Assembly (NCBI GenBank): GCA_020348385.1
Contig: CP070750.1
Span: 3,844,352 to 3,894,977 of the forward strand
Length of the DNA stretch: 50,626 bases
Direction of reading: 5' to 3'
Source of the DNA: Candidatus Aminicenantota bacterium
Lineage (GTDB): Bacteria; Acidobacteriota; Aminicenantia; Aminicenantales; Aminicenantaceae
The position numbers and the translations under genes are program-made. Positions 36,658 through 44,315 of the stretch are shown here, in pieces. Positions within the stretch are counted from its first letter, which is position 1. Every line of letters begins with the position of its first letter. The notes under the pieces were generated by a model. The model did no database searches, was not told where the DNA came from, and saw only the letters and a program-made list of their open reading frames with translations.

Positions 36658-36822
36658 GACTAGGCAGTGGCTCATGAAGCTGTAGTGAACTACCGCGAAT
36701 GGACTGCAACGAAGTCGATGCGATGAGATTGGCTCGCCCGAAGGGTAAAAACTGCTGATAAATATTTAAATGACTTTGAAAATTATTCTCCATGAAAATG
36801 AAAGAAGGTATCAGTAGTTTTT
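36658..36822. other. Structured intergenic region upstream of the histone gene
   Basis: The 380-nt gap between pepP and the histone gene holds two fold elements. One is nested: GACT (36658) with AGTC (36713), GCAGT (36664) with ACTGC (36703), and GTAG-TGAA-CTAC (36682-36693). The other is a 14-bp inverted repeat with one mismatch, AAAAACTGCTGATA (36747-36760) and TATCAGTAGTTTTT (36809-36822), ending about 30 nt before the histone start. No ORF is supported. It could be a mobile-element trace or a 5' UTR structure. Confidence 0.4.
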
Positions 36823-36853
36823 ATAGATAATTCAGGAAAGGATGGAGTGGAAG

Positions 36854-37072
36854 ATGGCTGAATTATCCAAACTCGCCATAAAAAGGATCATAAGAGACAC
36901 AGGAGCCAGGGCAAGCCGAGGGGCCGCTCGAGAGCTGGCGCGCTCGGTCGAAGAGATCGCGCGTGAGATTGCCGAGCGCAGCAAATGGCTTGCCGAACAC
37001 GCCGGCAGACAAACGGTCAAGGAAAAGGATGTCCGGCTGGCAGTGAAAGAATGGAAATCCCGCAGCTTATAA
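36854..37072 (+). CDS. Archaeal-type histone-fold DNA-binding protein
   Basis: 72 aa from ATG 36854 (GGAG 6 nt before the G-rich junction; ATG 36842 would add four residues). A single histone fold with three helices: LAIKRIIRDTG, then AARELARSVEEIAREIAERS, then VKEKDVRLAVKEW. Compared with HMfB of Methanothermus, it keeps R19, H49, D59 and the L2-loop R52-x-T54, plus K/R at the helix-1 contact positions and the glycine of the DTGA/DAGA turn. These residues make DNA contacts, the tetramer H49-D59 interaction and hypernucleosome stacking in archaea. Bacterial histones are rare. The AUR1-like gene follows after 37 nt on the same strand. Confidence 0.93.
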   Translation: MAELSKLAIKRIIRDTGARASRGAARELARSVEEIAREIAERSKWLAEHAGRQTVKEKDVRLAVKEWKSRSL

Positions 37073-37109
37073 TCTAGGACCAAGTCTGTTAGAATACCCC
37101 CCTACAAAA

Positions 37110-38030
37110 ATGAAGCTCAAAAAAAGTATATTAAAAGCATGGAACTGGCGGTATGCGGGAATTCGCTTCCGGTTGATGGACATTAACCTTTCGGTCTACA
37201 TGGGATTGATCGGCCTCCTGGTTATCTTTTTTCGTAAAAATGTCGACAACTGGGCCAATCATGTTCTCATCCATACGGTTTTTGTCATCGGGATCCTGGA
37301 AATAGTGCGGTTGGTTGAAAAACATCCCGAGAATAAGCTTTTTTCCATTCTTCGGACTTTTTATCCGGTGGTGTTTTTCCTGTATGCGTGGGAAGAACTG
37401 GCCGTTTTGCAGTCGATGATCTATGGCTCTTTTTGGTTCACAGACACGCTTGTCCGCTGGGATAAGCTTCTTTTTGGAGTCCACCCGACCGTGTGGGTTC
37501 AAAACCTGTACAATCCTTGGCTCGATGAGCTCATGAACTTTATCTATGCTTCCTACTATACTTTTTTCCTTTTGGTCCCGCTGATTTTTTACATCCGGAA
37601 AAAAAAGGAAGTCTCCTTCGCCATATATTCCCTGGCGACTTTCACATACATGACCAATTTTGTCTTTTTTTATCTTCTTCCTGCCCTGGGTGCAAAGCCC
37701 GCTTCGCTACTTGCAGGCCTTCATGTCAAAGAACAAACCGGATTTTTATTTGTGGAGCTCAACAGGATCATCCAGGCCAAAGGAGGAATCGCTTGCGGCG
37801 CATTCCCCTCCTCCCATGTTGCCGGGGCCCTTGTCTGGGCGTTATCAGCCCTGCGGTATGACAAAAAATTAGGGTATATCATCCTTCCGTTTGCCATAGG
37901 CATCGGTTTTTCCACCGTCTACTTGACACTTCACCATGCTGTGGATCCCATCTCCGGATACATTTGGGGAGCCTTCAGTTTTATTTTGGGCTTGAGATTG
38001 ATCAAGATTCGGAGAGAAGATCCGATTTAA
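37110..38030 (+). CDS. AUR1-like PAP2-family membrane enzyme
   Basis: 306 aa with about seven transmembrane helices. The acid-phosphatase-superfamily (PAP2_3) active-site motifs are GAFPSSHVAG (about residues 232-241) and LTLHHAVDPISGYIWG (His and Asp). This topology and motif spacing match AUR1/inositol-phosphorylceramide synthases, which move phosphoinositol from an inositol lipid to ceramide. A plain lipid phosphatase is the main alternative. No strong ribosome-binding site is visible and translation may depend on the histone gene 37 nt upstream. The stop overlaps the convergent reductase gene by 4 nt. Confidence 0.8.
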   Translation: MKLKKSILKAWNWRYAGIRFRLMDINLSVYMGLIGLLVIFFRKNVDNWANHVLIHTVFVIGILEIVRLVEKHPENKLFSILRTFYPVVFFLYAWEELAVLQSMIYGSFWFTDTLVRWDKLLFGVHPTVWVQNLYNPWLDELMNFIYASYYTFFLLVPLIFYIRKKKEVSFAIYSLATFTYMTNFVFFYLLPALGAKPASLLAGLHVKEQTGFLFVELNRIIQAKGGIACGAFPSSHVAGALVWALSALRYDKKLGYIILPFAIGIGFSTVYLTLHHAVDPISGYIWGAFSFILGLRLIKIRREDPI

Positions 38031-39025
38031 TCCAGGAAATTGTCTTCGAAGTATCGGCAAGAATCGGCGATCGATTTTTCGAACGACCTGTACTCGTGGT
38101 CGAACTCTCTTTTGCTTTTTTCATTCGAGTAATACACGGTCCACCCACTCAGTTTCCCGTAGGCATAGGTCAGCAACGGCTTCGATTTGGTAATCTTCCC
38201 GATATATTCCAAGATTCTGCCCAGAGCGCTTAAAAGGAGTGCAGGGACAGGAAAAGGGAAGTTCCTCTTCTGTCCATATTTGGCTATGGCTTTCACCACA
38301 TCGGTGTATTTCACATTGCTACCGACAACAAGACATTTTTCACATACGACCTTTGACTCTAAAGCTTTGAGGATTATTTCCACCAAGTCCCGCACATCGA
38401 CAACGGCCAAACCTCCAGAAAAACAGCCAAAAAGCCCTTTTTTATAGATTCTTTCATACAGTTGGTTATGAGGAGTCGTTATGTCGGGATCTCCCGGTCC
38501 GATGATGGACGCGGGAAGGAGAATCACCGCGGGAAGCCCCTTCTCTTTACAGGCCTGTTCCACTATCTTCTGTCCCAAGTGTTTGGATGTCATGTAGTGA
38601 AAATTCTGCGGCCAGTTAAAAAACGTCTCTTCATCAGCCAATTTTCCGTCTTTATAAAATCCGCAGGCACCGACAGATGAGATATGGATGAGACGAAGGA
38701 TGCCATGATGGAGGCATGCTTCGACAATATTTTGAACGCCTTTTACGTTCACTTCCATCAATGGCTTTTTATCTTGCTGGCTGTAGGAAATTAGACCGGC
38801 GAGATGAATCACATGGGTATGCCCCTGGACTGCTTGGAAAACATCTTCCTGTTTCGTGATATCTCCCCGGATTATGCGGAATCCCTTCCTTGGGGAAACC
38901 GTGTTCTCGAAAGGATCTCCGGGCATGACAAAGGCAGAAATCTGCGCCTCTGGATAAGACTTCGGTAGTTCATCCAACAGGACATTCCCCACAAAGCCTG
39001 TGGCCCCTGTGACCAGAATCTTCAT
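38027..39025 (-). CDS. NAD(P)-dependent epimerase/reductase, dihydroflavonol-reductase-like
   Basis: 332 aa extended short-chain dehydrogenase. N-terminal Rossmann motif LVTGATGFVGNVL (GxxGxxG), NAD-region GDITK, catalytic HISSVGA and YMTSKHLGQ (Y-x3-K). The C-terminal substrate domain is longer than in simple SDRs. Substrate unknown; relatives reduce ketones of sterols, flavonoids or lipids, and one bacterial branch reduces 3-ketoceramide-like lipids. It is the third gene of a tight operon whose start overlaps the CPBP gene by 4 nt. Confidence 0.85.
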   Translation of the reverse strand: MKILVTGATGFVGNVLLDELPKSYPEAQISAFVMPGDPFENTVSPRKGFRIIRGDITKQEDVFQAVQGHTHVIHLAGLISYSQQDKKPLMEVNVKGVQNIVEACLHHGILRLIHISSVGACGFYKDGKLADEETFFNWPQNFHYMTSKHLGQKIVEQACKEKGLPAVILLPASIIGPGDPDITTPHNQLYERIYKKGLFGCFSGGLAVVDVRDLVEIILKALESKVVCEKCLVVGSNVKYTDVVKAIAKYGQKRNFPFPVPALLLSALGRILEYIGKITKSKPLLTYAYGKLSGWTVYYSNEKSKREFDHEYRSFEKSIADSCRYFEDNFLD

Positions 39026-39756
39026 GAATGGACTTGGTCCCTCTTTTTATTTCTGTGATAACGGAGATAAATGATCGTATCGTTCAGGATGCCGATTAGG
39101 GCGTGAAGGAAAATGGTGTAAAGGATGGATTGTGTGGCATAGGCGATGATCCCAAAAATGACACTTCCAACAAGCGCCCCGAGTATTTCCATGTGGGGGT
39201 GCCCCAGATGATACACAGTCGCGATGATGGTTTGGATCAAAATAGCAACGATTATTCCTGTGGAGTTCTCCCCCATCAATTCGATCAACGAGAAGAGGAG
39301 GACTCCCCTGAATGTGAACTCCCATGCACTGTAATAAAAAATCAGATAGAAAATTTCATAAACCACAAATTTTCTGGGATTATCGCATGCTTGTTTCGAA
39401 AACGGGTACTGTTCTTTGATCGCAGGATGTTTGGTCGAGATGTACGCCAGAACGGCTATTATAGGTATCCCGATCAGGATGATCATCACACCCAGATTGA
39501 ACTCGCCAAACTGAAGTCCTAGACCTCTGAGAGTTTCCAAAGGCTGAGGAAAAGAGAGAAGAATAAAAACAAACGGAATGGCAAAAAGCAGCACAAAAAA
39601 GGAAATGAAGTAACGGATAAATGACTTAAAATCATCCGTATGGTTCTTCAACAGGTTCCTGTAATGGAAAAAGGAAGAGATCAACGCAAAACCGACAGCA
39701 TAGATAACGAGCAACCAAGAGTGAGGAGATATATCTGTTAAAAAATCCGGGATCAT
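39022..39756 (-). CDS. CPBP-family intramembrane glutamic protease
   Basis: 244 aa, about seven helices. The C-terminal half carries the CPBP/Rce1 motifs: WEFTFRGVLL (the E-x3-R variant of EExxxR), ATVYHLGHPH (FxxxH-like) and FLHALIGILNDTI (HxxxN/D). Members cleave peptides in the membrane or act in CAAX-like processing, and in bacteria some have lost protease function. Here the first Glu of EExxxR is replaced by Trp, leaving one Glu. It overlaps both flanking reductase genes by 4 nt. Confidence 0.8.
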   Translation of the reverse strand: MIPDFLTDISPHSWLLVIYAVGFALISSFFHYRNLLKNHTDDFKSFIRYFISFFVLLFAIPFVFILLSFPQPLETLRGLGLQFGEFNLGVMIILIGIPIIAVLAYISTKHPAIKEQYPFSKQACDNPRKFVVYEIFYLIFYYSAWEFTFRGVLLFSLIELMGENSTGIIVAILIQTIIATVYHLGHPHMEILGALVGSVIFGIIAYATQSILYTIFLHALIGILNDTIIYLRYHRNKKRDQVHS

Positions 39757-40754
39757 TTAATGTAGCCTGCGTCTTTTTCGGCCAGGTACCAATCCACGAT
39801 TGCGCTGAATTGTTTTTCTATGTCATTTTCCGGGATATAATTCAATTCTTCGATAGTTTTGGAGATATCATAATTGGTGTGAGAAGTGATTCTCTTGATC
39901 CGATAATGCGTCAGCGGCGACTCATAGGAAGGAACGATCCATTGAATGATTTTCATGCCAAACGCCACGACATACGGAAAAAAAGCAGGGATGTAAATCC
40001 ATTGTTTTTTCTTGAGTTTTTTCTGGAAGAAGGACAAAAACTCCTTCCATGTTACATCGGAACCATTGGTTATAGTATAGGTCTTTCCTTCGCTATTTTT
40101 GGAATGGCATGCCAAGTAAGTGGCCTGACACAAGTTGTCGACAAAGCAGTAGGGAAAGATCCATTTGCCGCTCCCGACGATAATGGGCACGCCATCATCT
40201 ATGCCTTTCAGGAGATGCACGCACGTGACCCTATCATTAGGGCCAAAAACATCGGCAGGTCTCAAGATGACAACCGGCAAATTGTTTCCGTTGTGCATAT
40301 GGAGCAATTTTTCCTCAGTTTTTTTCTTGCTTCTCACATAAGGTAGATGGTCGGCAGATATTCCTGGATTTGTTTCTGAGATATTGAGTTTTCTATACCC
40401 CAGAACAAGGGCTGAGGACATAAATATAAATTTTTTAAGATCGATGCCGTTATCCTTTATGTGGCGAACAAGATCGATCGTGCTGTTGTAGATATTGGAT
40501 TCACAACATGCATCATCGGCCGCATCTGATACAATAGAAGCACAATGGATCAAGACGTCCAAATTTTTGGGCCACTCGATCTTATCCACTTCATTTAGGT
40601 CACCATAGATCAAATGGACATCTTGCCCTTCTAAGAAATGCAGGTCAGAGGTCTTTCGGACCAAGCCATAGACGTTATGATTTCTAGCCAAAAAATAACG
40701 GCAGAGGTTCGATCCGATGAAACCGTTAGCACCTGTTATCAAGACATTCTGCAT
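39753..40754 (-). CDS. NAD(P)-dependent epimerase, 3beta-HSD-like
   Basis: 333 aa extended SDR and first gene of the three-gene operon (ATG 40754, AAGGAAAG upstream). Rossmann motif LITGANGFIGSNLC, LIHCASIVSD, then MSSALVLGY and a YVRSKKKTEE catalytic pair. Its C-terminal region has a hydrophobic stretch (IYIPAFFPYVVAFGMKII) seen in membrane-associated 3beta-hydroxysteroid-type dehydrogenases. It overlaps the CPBP gene by 4 nt. Its similarity to the third gene of the operon suggests consecutive steps on one lipid-like substrate, which is inference. Confidence 0.85.
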   Translation of the reverse strand: MQNVLITGANGFIGSNLCRYFLARNHNVYGLVRKTSDLHFLEGQDVHLIYGDLNEVDKIEWPKNLDVLIHCASIVSDAADDACCESNIYNSTIDLVRHIKDNGIDLKKFIFMSSALVLGYRKLNISETNPGISADHLPYVRSKKKTEEKLLHMHNGNNLPVVILRPADVFGPNDRVTCVHLLKGIDDGVPIIVGSGKWIFPYCFVDNLCQATYLACHSKNSEGKTYTITNGSDVTWKEFLSFFQKKLKKKQWIYIPAFFPYVVAFGMKIIQWIVPSYESPLTHYRIKRITSHTNYDISKTIEELNYIPENDIEKQFSAIVDWYLAEKDAGYIK

Positions 40755-40873
40755 GATTTGTCTTTCCTTGACTCCACAACCCTTAAAAATAGGGATTGGT
40801 TGAAAAGGATACCAATGTATGAGGATGGTGTCAACACACAGTATTGGGTCTTAGGTAGGATTCAAATATCTTC

Positions 40874-40903
40874 TTGACAACAAAAAATACAGTTGGTTAT
40901 TGT
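40874..40903 (+). promoter_or_regulatory. Promoter of the ACR3 gene
   Basis: TTGACA (40874-40879), 18 nt, TATTGT (40898-40903), about 110 nt before the GTG start. No clear ArsR dyad is seen near it, and no ArsR gene is in the window. Confidence 0.45.
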
Positions 40904-41011
40904 GCTAAATATAAACATGTTGAATTTTCTCGATTGCATGGAGGCTGTGCTGAAGGAACTGGTGCGAAACAGAGTGAATGTGATTCAAAAAAATCGCAGG
41001 GGGATAAATAA

Positions 41012-42196
41012 GTGGAAAACAAAGCCTGTATAACCAAACAATCCAAAGGCCTGAGTTTGTTCGAACGTTATTTGAGCGTCTGGGTAATTCTGTGCATAAT
41101 GGCGGGTATTTTACTTGGAAAACTAGCGCCCAAAGCGGCGACCTTTTTGGATGGGCTTGCCATCTATGTCAATGAAGCGCCTGTGGTTTCCATCCCGATC
41201 GCAGTATGCCTCTTCTTCATGATGTATCCCATCATGGTCAAGATCGACTTTACCGAAGTCCTCCAAGCCGGCAAGAATTTCAAACCTGTCAGTCTGACTC
41301 TTTTCGTAAACTGGGCCGTCAAGCCATTCACAATGTATGCCATAGCCCTTTTGTTTCTTGGCTTTCTTTTTAGGAATTTCATAGGTCCCGAAGCCCTTGA
41401 TTACATAAAAATGCCTTTAGGACTCGATCTTCCCGTAGGTGCCGAACACGGAGCCGGCACGGTAGTTCTCGTAGAAGGAGTCAAGATGCTGGCAGTTCCC
41501 TTATGGCGAAGCTACTTAGCAGGGTGCATTCTGCTCGGCATTGCTCCCTGCACGGCCATGGTTCTGGTCTGGGGCTATTTAGCAAAGGGAAATGACGGAC
41601 ACACACTGATCATGGTCGCCATCAATTCCTTGACCATGCTTTTTCTGTACGGACCTCTCGGCGGATTTCTGTTGGGGATAGGCCGTCTCCCCGTCCCCTG
41701 GAAAGCTCTTTTGCTCTCTATCGGGATTTACGTGGCTCTGCCGCTTGTGGCAGGTTATATCTCACGGAGATTGATCGTGGCTAAAAAAGGGGTAGAATGG
41801 TTTAACACAAAATTCCTGCATATCCTCACGCCTGTTACCATTACATCTCTCTTGGTCACACTTGTCCTCTTATTCTCCTTTAAAGGAGAGGTGATACTTT
41901 CAAATCCTTTGACCATACTATGGATCGCTATCCCGCTTTTTATCCAAACGAATCTCATATTCTGGCTCGCATACGGATCAGCAAGAATACTGAAGCTTTC
42001 TTATCAGGATGCAGCCCCATCAGCTATGATCGGTGCCTCCAATCACTTCGAAGTCGCCATAGCAACAGCAGTCATGCTTTTTGGCCTCTCGTCGGGAGCG
42101 GCATTGGCGACGGTCGTGGGTGTCCTAATCGAAGTCCCGGTGATGCTGATGCTTGTGAGAATCTGCTTACGAACCCAGAGATGGTTTAAAGCTTGA
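41012..42196 (+). CDS. acr3: ACR3-family arsenite exporter
   Basis: 394 aa, GTG start behind AGGGGG. Ten-helix BASS/ACR3 protein exporting As(III) driven by the proton gradient. The signature residues are there: Cys180 in [15 protein letters not shown] (TM4) and Glu347 in [14 protein letters not shown] (TM9), followed by [14 protein letters not shown] (TM10). Compared with many ACR3 proteins there is an insertion of about 35 residues containing [20 protein letters not shown] between TM3 and TM4. The gene stands alone; no arsR, arsC or arsM neighbours. Confidence 0.93.
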   Translation: MENKACITKQSKGLSLFERYLSVWVILCIMAGILLGKLAPKAATFLDGLAIYVNEAPVVSIPIAVCLFFMMYPIMVKIDFTEVLQAGKNFKPVSLTLFVNWAVKPFTMYAIALLFLGFLFRNFIGPEALDYIKMPLGLDLPVGAEHGAGTVVLVEGVKMLAVPLWRSYLAGCILLGIAPCTAMVLVWGYLAKGNDGHTLIMVAINSLTMLFLYGPLGGFLLGIGRLPVPWKALLLSIGIYVALPLVAGYISRRLIVAKKGVEWFNTKFLHILTPVTITSLLVTLVLLFSFKGEVILSNPLTILWIAIPLFIQTNLIFWLAYGSARILKLSYQDAAPSAMIGASNHFEVAIATAVMLFGLSSGAALATVVGVLIEVPVMLMLVRICLRTQRWFKA

Positions 42197-42276
42197 TTTT
42201 TAGGCTGACAGCTTGTCTTTATTTTCGTTATGAAGGGTATCAGAAAATCTATTTTGGAAATTTTAATAGATTTTTC

Positions 42277-42305
42277 TTGACATTTATAAAAATTAAAATT
42301 AAATT
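42277..42305 (+). promoter_or_regulatory. Promoter of the chaperone-usher pilus operon
   Basis: TTGACA (42277-42282), 17 nt, TAAATT (42300-42305), about 100 nt before the first pilin gene in an AT-rich stretch. No operator dyad was seen. Confidence 0.5.
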
Positions 42306-42405
42306 TGTCCCAGATTGGGAGATAGGGCTAGAAAAACCAAAATCATATGGGTCTAATTCTGCGTAAGCAGTTTATATAGATCACCATTAAAAGGAGGGAA
42401 AAAAC

Positions 42406-42915
42406 ATGAAAAAAGCTTTTATCACATCATTTATTCTCTTATTTGGTTTGTGTTTTTCAACGTCCATTGGACAAGAAACACAGACCGCGATAATGAACGT
42501 TCATAGCCAAGTTACGTCTTCTGTCTCAATATCTGTAACAGGTTTGGATTTTGGAGAACTATCAACCCAATCTACGACAGATGCCACGGGGACAATCAGT
42601 GTCATGGCAGCGACAGGTGTTATTTATAACATTGCTTTGGATGAAGGGCAGAATTGGGATAGTTATTCTAGGACAATGCTTAGTGACAGCGGAACAAGTA
42701 TTGGTTATGGATTATGGAAAGATGCTGGGTTACAACCAGAGGATATGTGGGGTGATTCTGATTTCGGCGGCGCCCAACCGATTGGAACTTCTGCAGGACC
42801 ATTTACTGGAGATGGAACTGCTCAGAACTATACAGTCTACGGTCAGGCAAACTCAGCCCCTCTCGTTGTTTTAGATGATTTTAACGATCTTGTTACTGTT
42901 ACTGTGCATTATTGA
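42406..42915 (+). CDS. Spore-coat-U-domain pilin subunit 1 (archaic pilus)
   Basis: 169 aa, ATG behind AAGGAGGGA. Signal peptide about 1-24 (STSIGQ). The mature protein is all-beta with the SCPU/DUF4402 pattern: SVTGLDFGELST, ATGVIYNIALDEG, LWKDAGLQPEDMWGDSDFGG, and a C-terminal VTVTVHY strand. Members are major subunits polymerised by donor-strand exchange in archaic (CsuA/B-type) chaperone-usher pili. It is the first of five co-oriented genes and probably the abundant subunit. Confidence 0.85.
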   Translation: MKKAFITSFILLFGLCFSTSIGQETQTAIMNVHSQVTSSVSISVTGLDFGELSTQSTTDATGTISVMAATGVIYNIALDEGQNWDSYSRTMLSDSGTSIGYGLWKDAGLQPEDMWGDSDFGGAQPIGTSAGPFTGDGTAQNYTVYGQANSAPLVVLDDFNDLVTVTVHY

Positions 42916-42946
42916 TAGACATCTGTGAATCACATTTTTATCGGAA

Positions 42947-43447
42947 ATGAAAAATAAGCACAAAACCATGCAGCTTCTGATCCTGATCGTATCGGCATCG
43001 ATTTTATCCGGACAGCAGCAAGTGACGACGAACCTGGATGTGACCGCTGTCGTTCCCGAGGCCGTGACCGTATCCGCCACCACATTGGACTTCGGCATTC
43101 TCGATGCAGTGAATACGACAGACGGCACAGCCACCATAACAGTAAACGCTTCTCCTGCGATCAATTATCATATCGCTCTGGACGCCGGGCTCAATTACGA
43201 ATCGCCTACAAGGAACGTCGAATTTGACAAAGAATTGATCCAATATTTTTTGTATAAGGACGCTGCCTATACTGAAGAATGGGGGGATTCCGATTATGCC
43301 AACACCTATCCGCTGGGCAGTTCTGCAGGACCGTTTTTGGGGACCGGCGCCGAACAGGATTATACAGTTTACGGAAGAGCTGGGAATTCTGTCGGCCTGA
43401 TGACAGGAACCTACACAGACACCGTTACTGTCACTGTTCAATTTTAG
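42947..43447 (+). CDS. Spore-coat-U-domain pilin subunit 2 (archaic pilus)
   Basis: 166 aa, 31 nt after subunit 1. Signal peptide about 1-22 (LSGQ). The same fold is seen: SATTLDFGILDA, SPAINYHIALDAGLNYES, LYKDAAYTEEWGDSDYANTY, YTVYGRAGNS, then TDTVTVTVQF as donor-type terminal strand. Clearly a paralogue of the preceding gene by tandem duplication, with moderate divergence. Probably a second shaft or adaptor subunit. Confidence 0.85.
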   Translation: MKNKHKTMQLLILIVSASILSGQQQVTTNLDVTAVVPEAVTVSATTLDFGILDAVNTTDGTATITVNASPAINYHIALDAGLNYESPTRNVEFDKELIQYFLYKDAAYTEEWGDSDYANTYPLGSSAGPFLGTGAEQDYTVYGRAGNSVGLMTGTYTDTVTVTVQF

Positions 43448-43543
43448 TCTTCTCAACTTCTTTACGGAGTTTCGTTTATTTCCCTAGAGCAAAGTTATTT
43501 TCCTTTTGTTGAGGATATAGGGGATAAGTTAAGGAGAAACCTA

Positions 43544-44275
43544 ATGGTTAGAAAAATGACTTTAAAGATTTTTGCGGGAACGTTGATTTTGATGGCGTTC
43601 TCTCTCATTCAAGCCCAGATCACGGTGGTCCCCATCAGGGTGTTTTTGGACCCCGGGAAAAAAAGTGCTGACCTCAAGATTACCAATGAAAAAAGCGAAA
43701 AGATGAACATCCAGGTCCGGGCGGTTGCCTGGAGTCAAGATCCAGAGGGCAAAGATAAATTCGATCCCACAGAAGACATTGTCTTTTTCCCGAAGATTTT
43801 CGAGGTCGAGCCGGGCAAGGATGCTGTCATTCGTGTCGGTTACCAAGGAGACTGGCCGGAGACCGAAAAAAATTATCGGCTTTTTATAAGAGAGCTTCCC
43901 ATCACAACGCCGGACCAAAAAGGGTTGAGCGTTGCGGTTAGACTTGGCATCCCTGTGTTCATCAGCCCTAAAAATCAAAACAGAAGCGCCGTTATCGAGT
44001 CTGTCCGACTTGACGATCAGAAAATATCCGTCAACATCAAAAACACGGGGAATGTGCATTATCTGGCCGAAAAAATCCAGGCTATCGGAATGGATTCTAC
44101 TGATCAGGAAACTTTTAAACATGAAATTACGGGATGGTATGTCCTATCCGGTGTTTCCCGGATATTTTCGATCGAGATATCCGAAGAGGAAGCGCTCGGT
44201 GCGGAAAAGGTCCTGATCAAGGTCAGCTCGGGAAAAGATATCCTCGAAAAAACTTTTATGCTTTCAAAAGAATAA
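43544..44275 (+). CDS. Periplasmic pilus chaperone (PapD/CsuC-like)
   Basis: 243 aa, ATG behind AAGGAGAAA. Signal peptide about 1-25 (LIQAQ). Two Ig-like domains. The first has VVPIRVFLDPGKKSADLKIT, the AVIRVGYQGDWPETEKNYRL strand with the G1-type VIRV segment and the FIRELPI loop typical of the family. It caps pilins by donor-strand complementation and delivers them to the usher encoded next. The 96-nt gap before it holds no other gene. Confidence 0.85.
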   Translation: MVRKMTLKIFAGTLILMAFSLIQAQITVVPIRVFLDPGKKSADLKITNEKSEKMNIQVRAVAWSQDPEGKDKFDPTEDIVFFPKIFEVEPGKDAVIRVGYQGDWPETEKNYRLFIRELPITTPDQKGLSVAVRLGIPVFISPKNQNRSAVIESVRLDDQKISVNIKNTGNVHYLAEKIQAIGMDSTDQETFKHEITGWYVLSGVSRIFSIEISEEEALGAEKVLIKVSSGKDILEKTFMLSKE

Positions 44276-44315
44276 CTCAAGAGCGAAAAGACTCTGAAAA
44301 AAAATCCAGAAATAG

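Noticed and set aside
40917..41033. 38-codon ORF (MLNFLDCMEAVLKEL...) overlapping the ACR3 start
   Set aside because: No ribosome-binding site is evident and the length is compatible with chance; the CMEAVLKEL resemblance to a redox-cysteine family is too short to trust.
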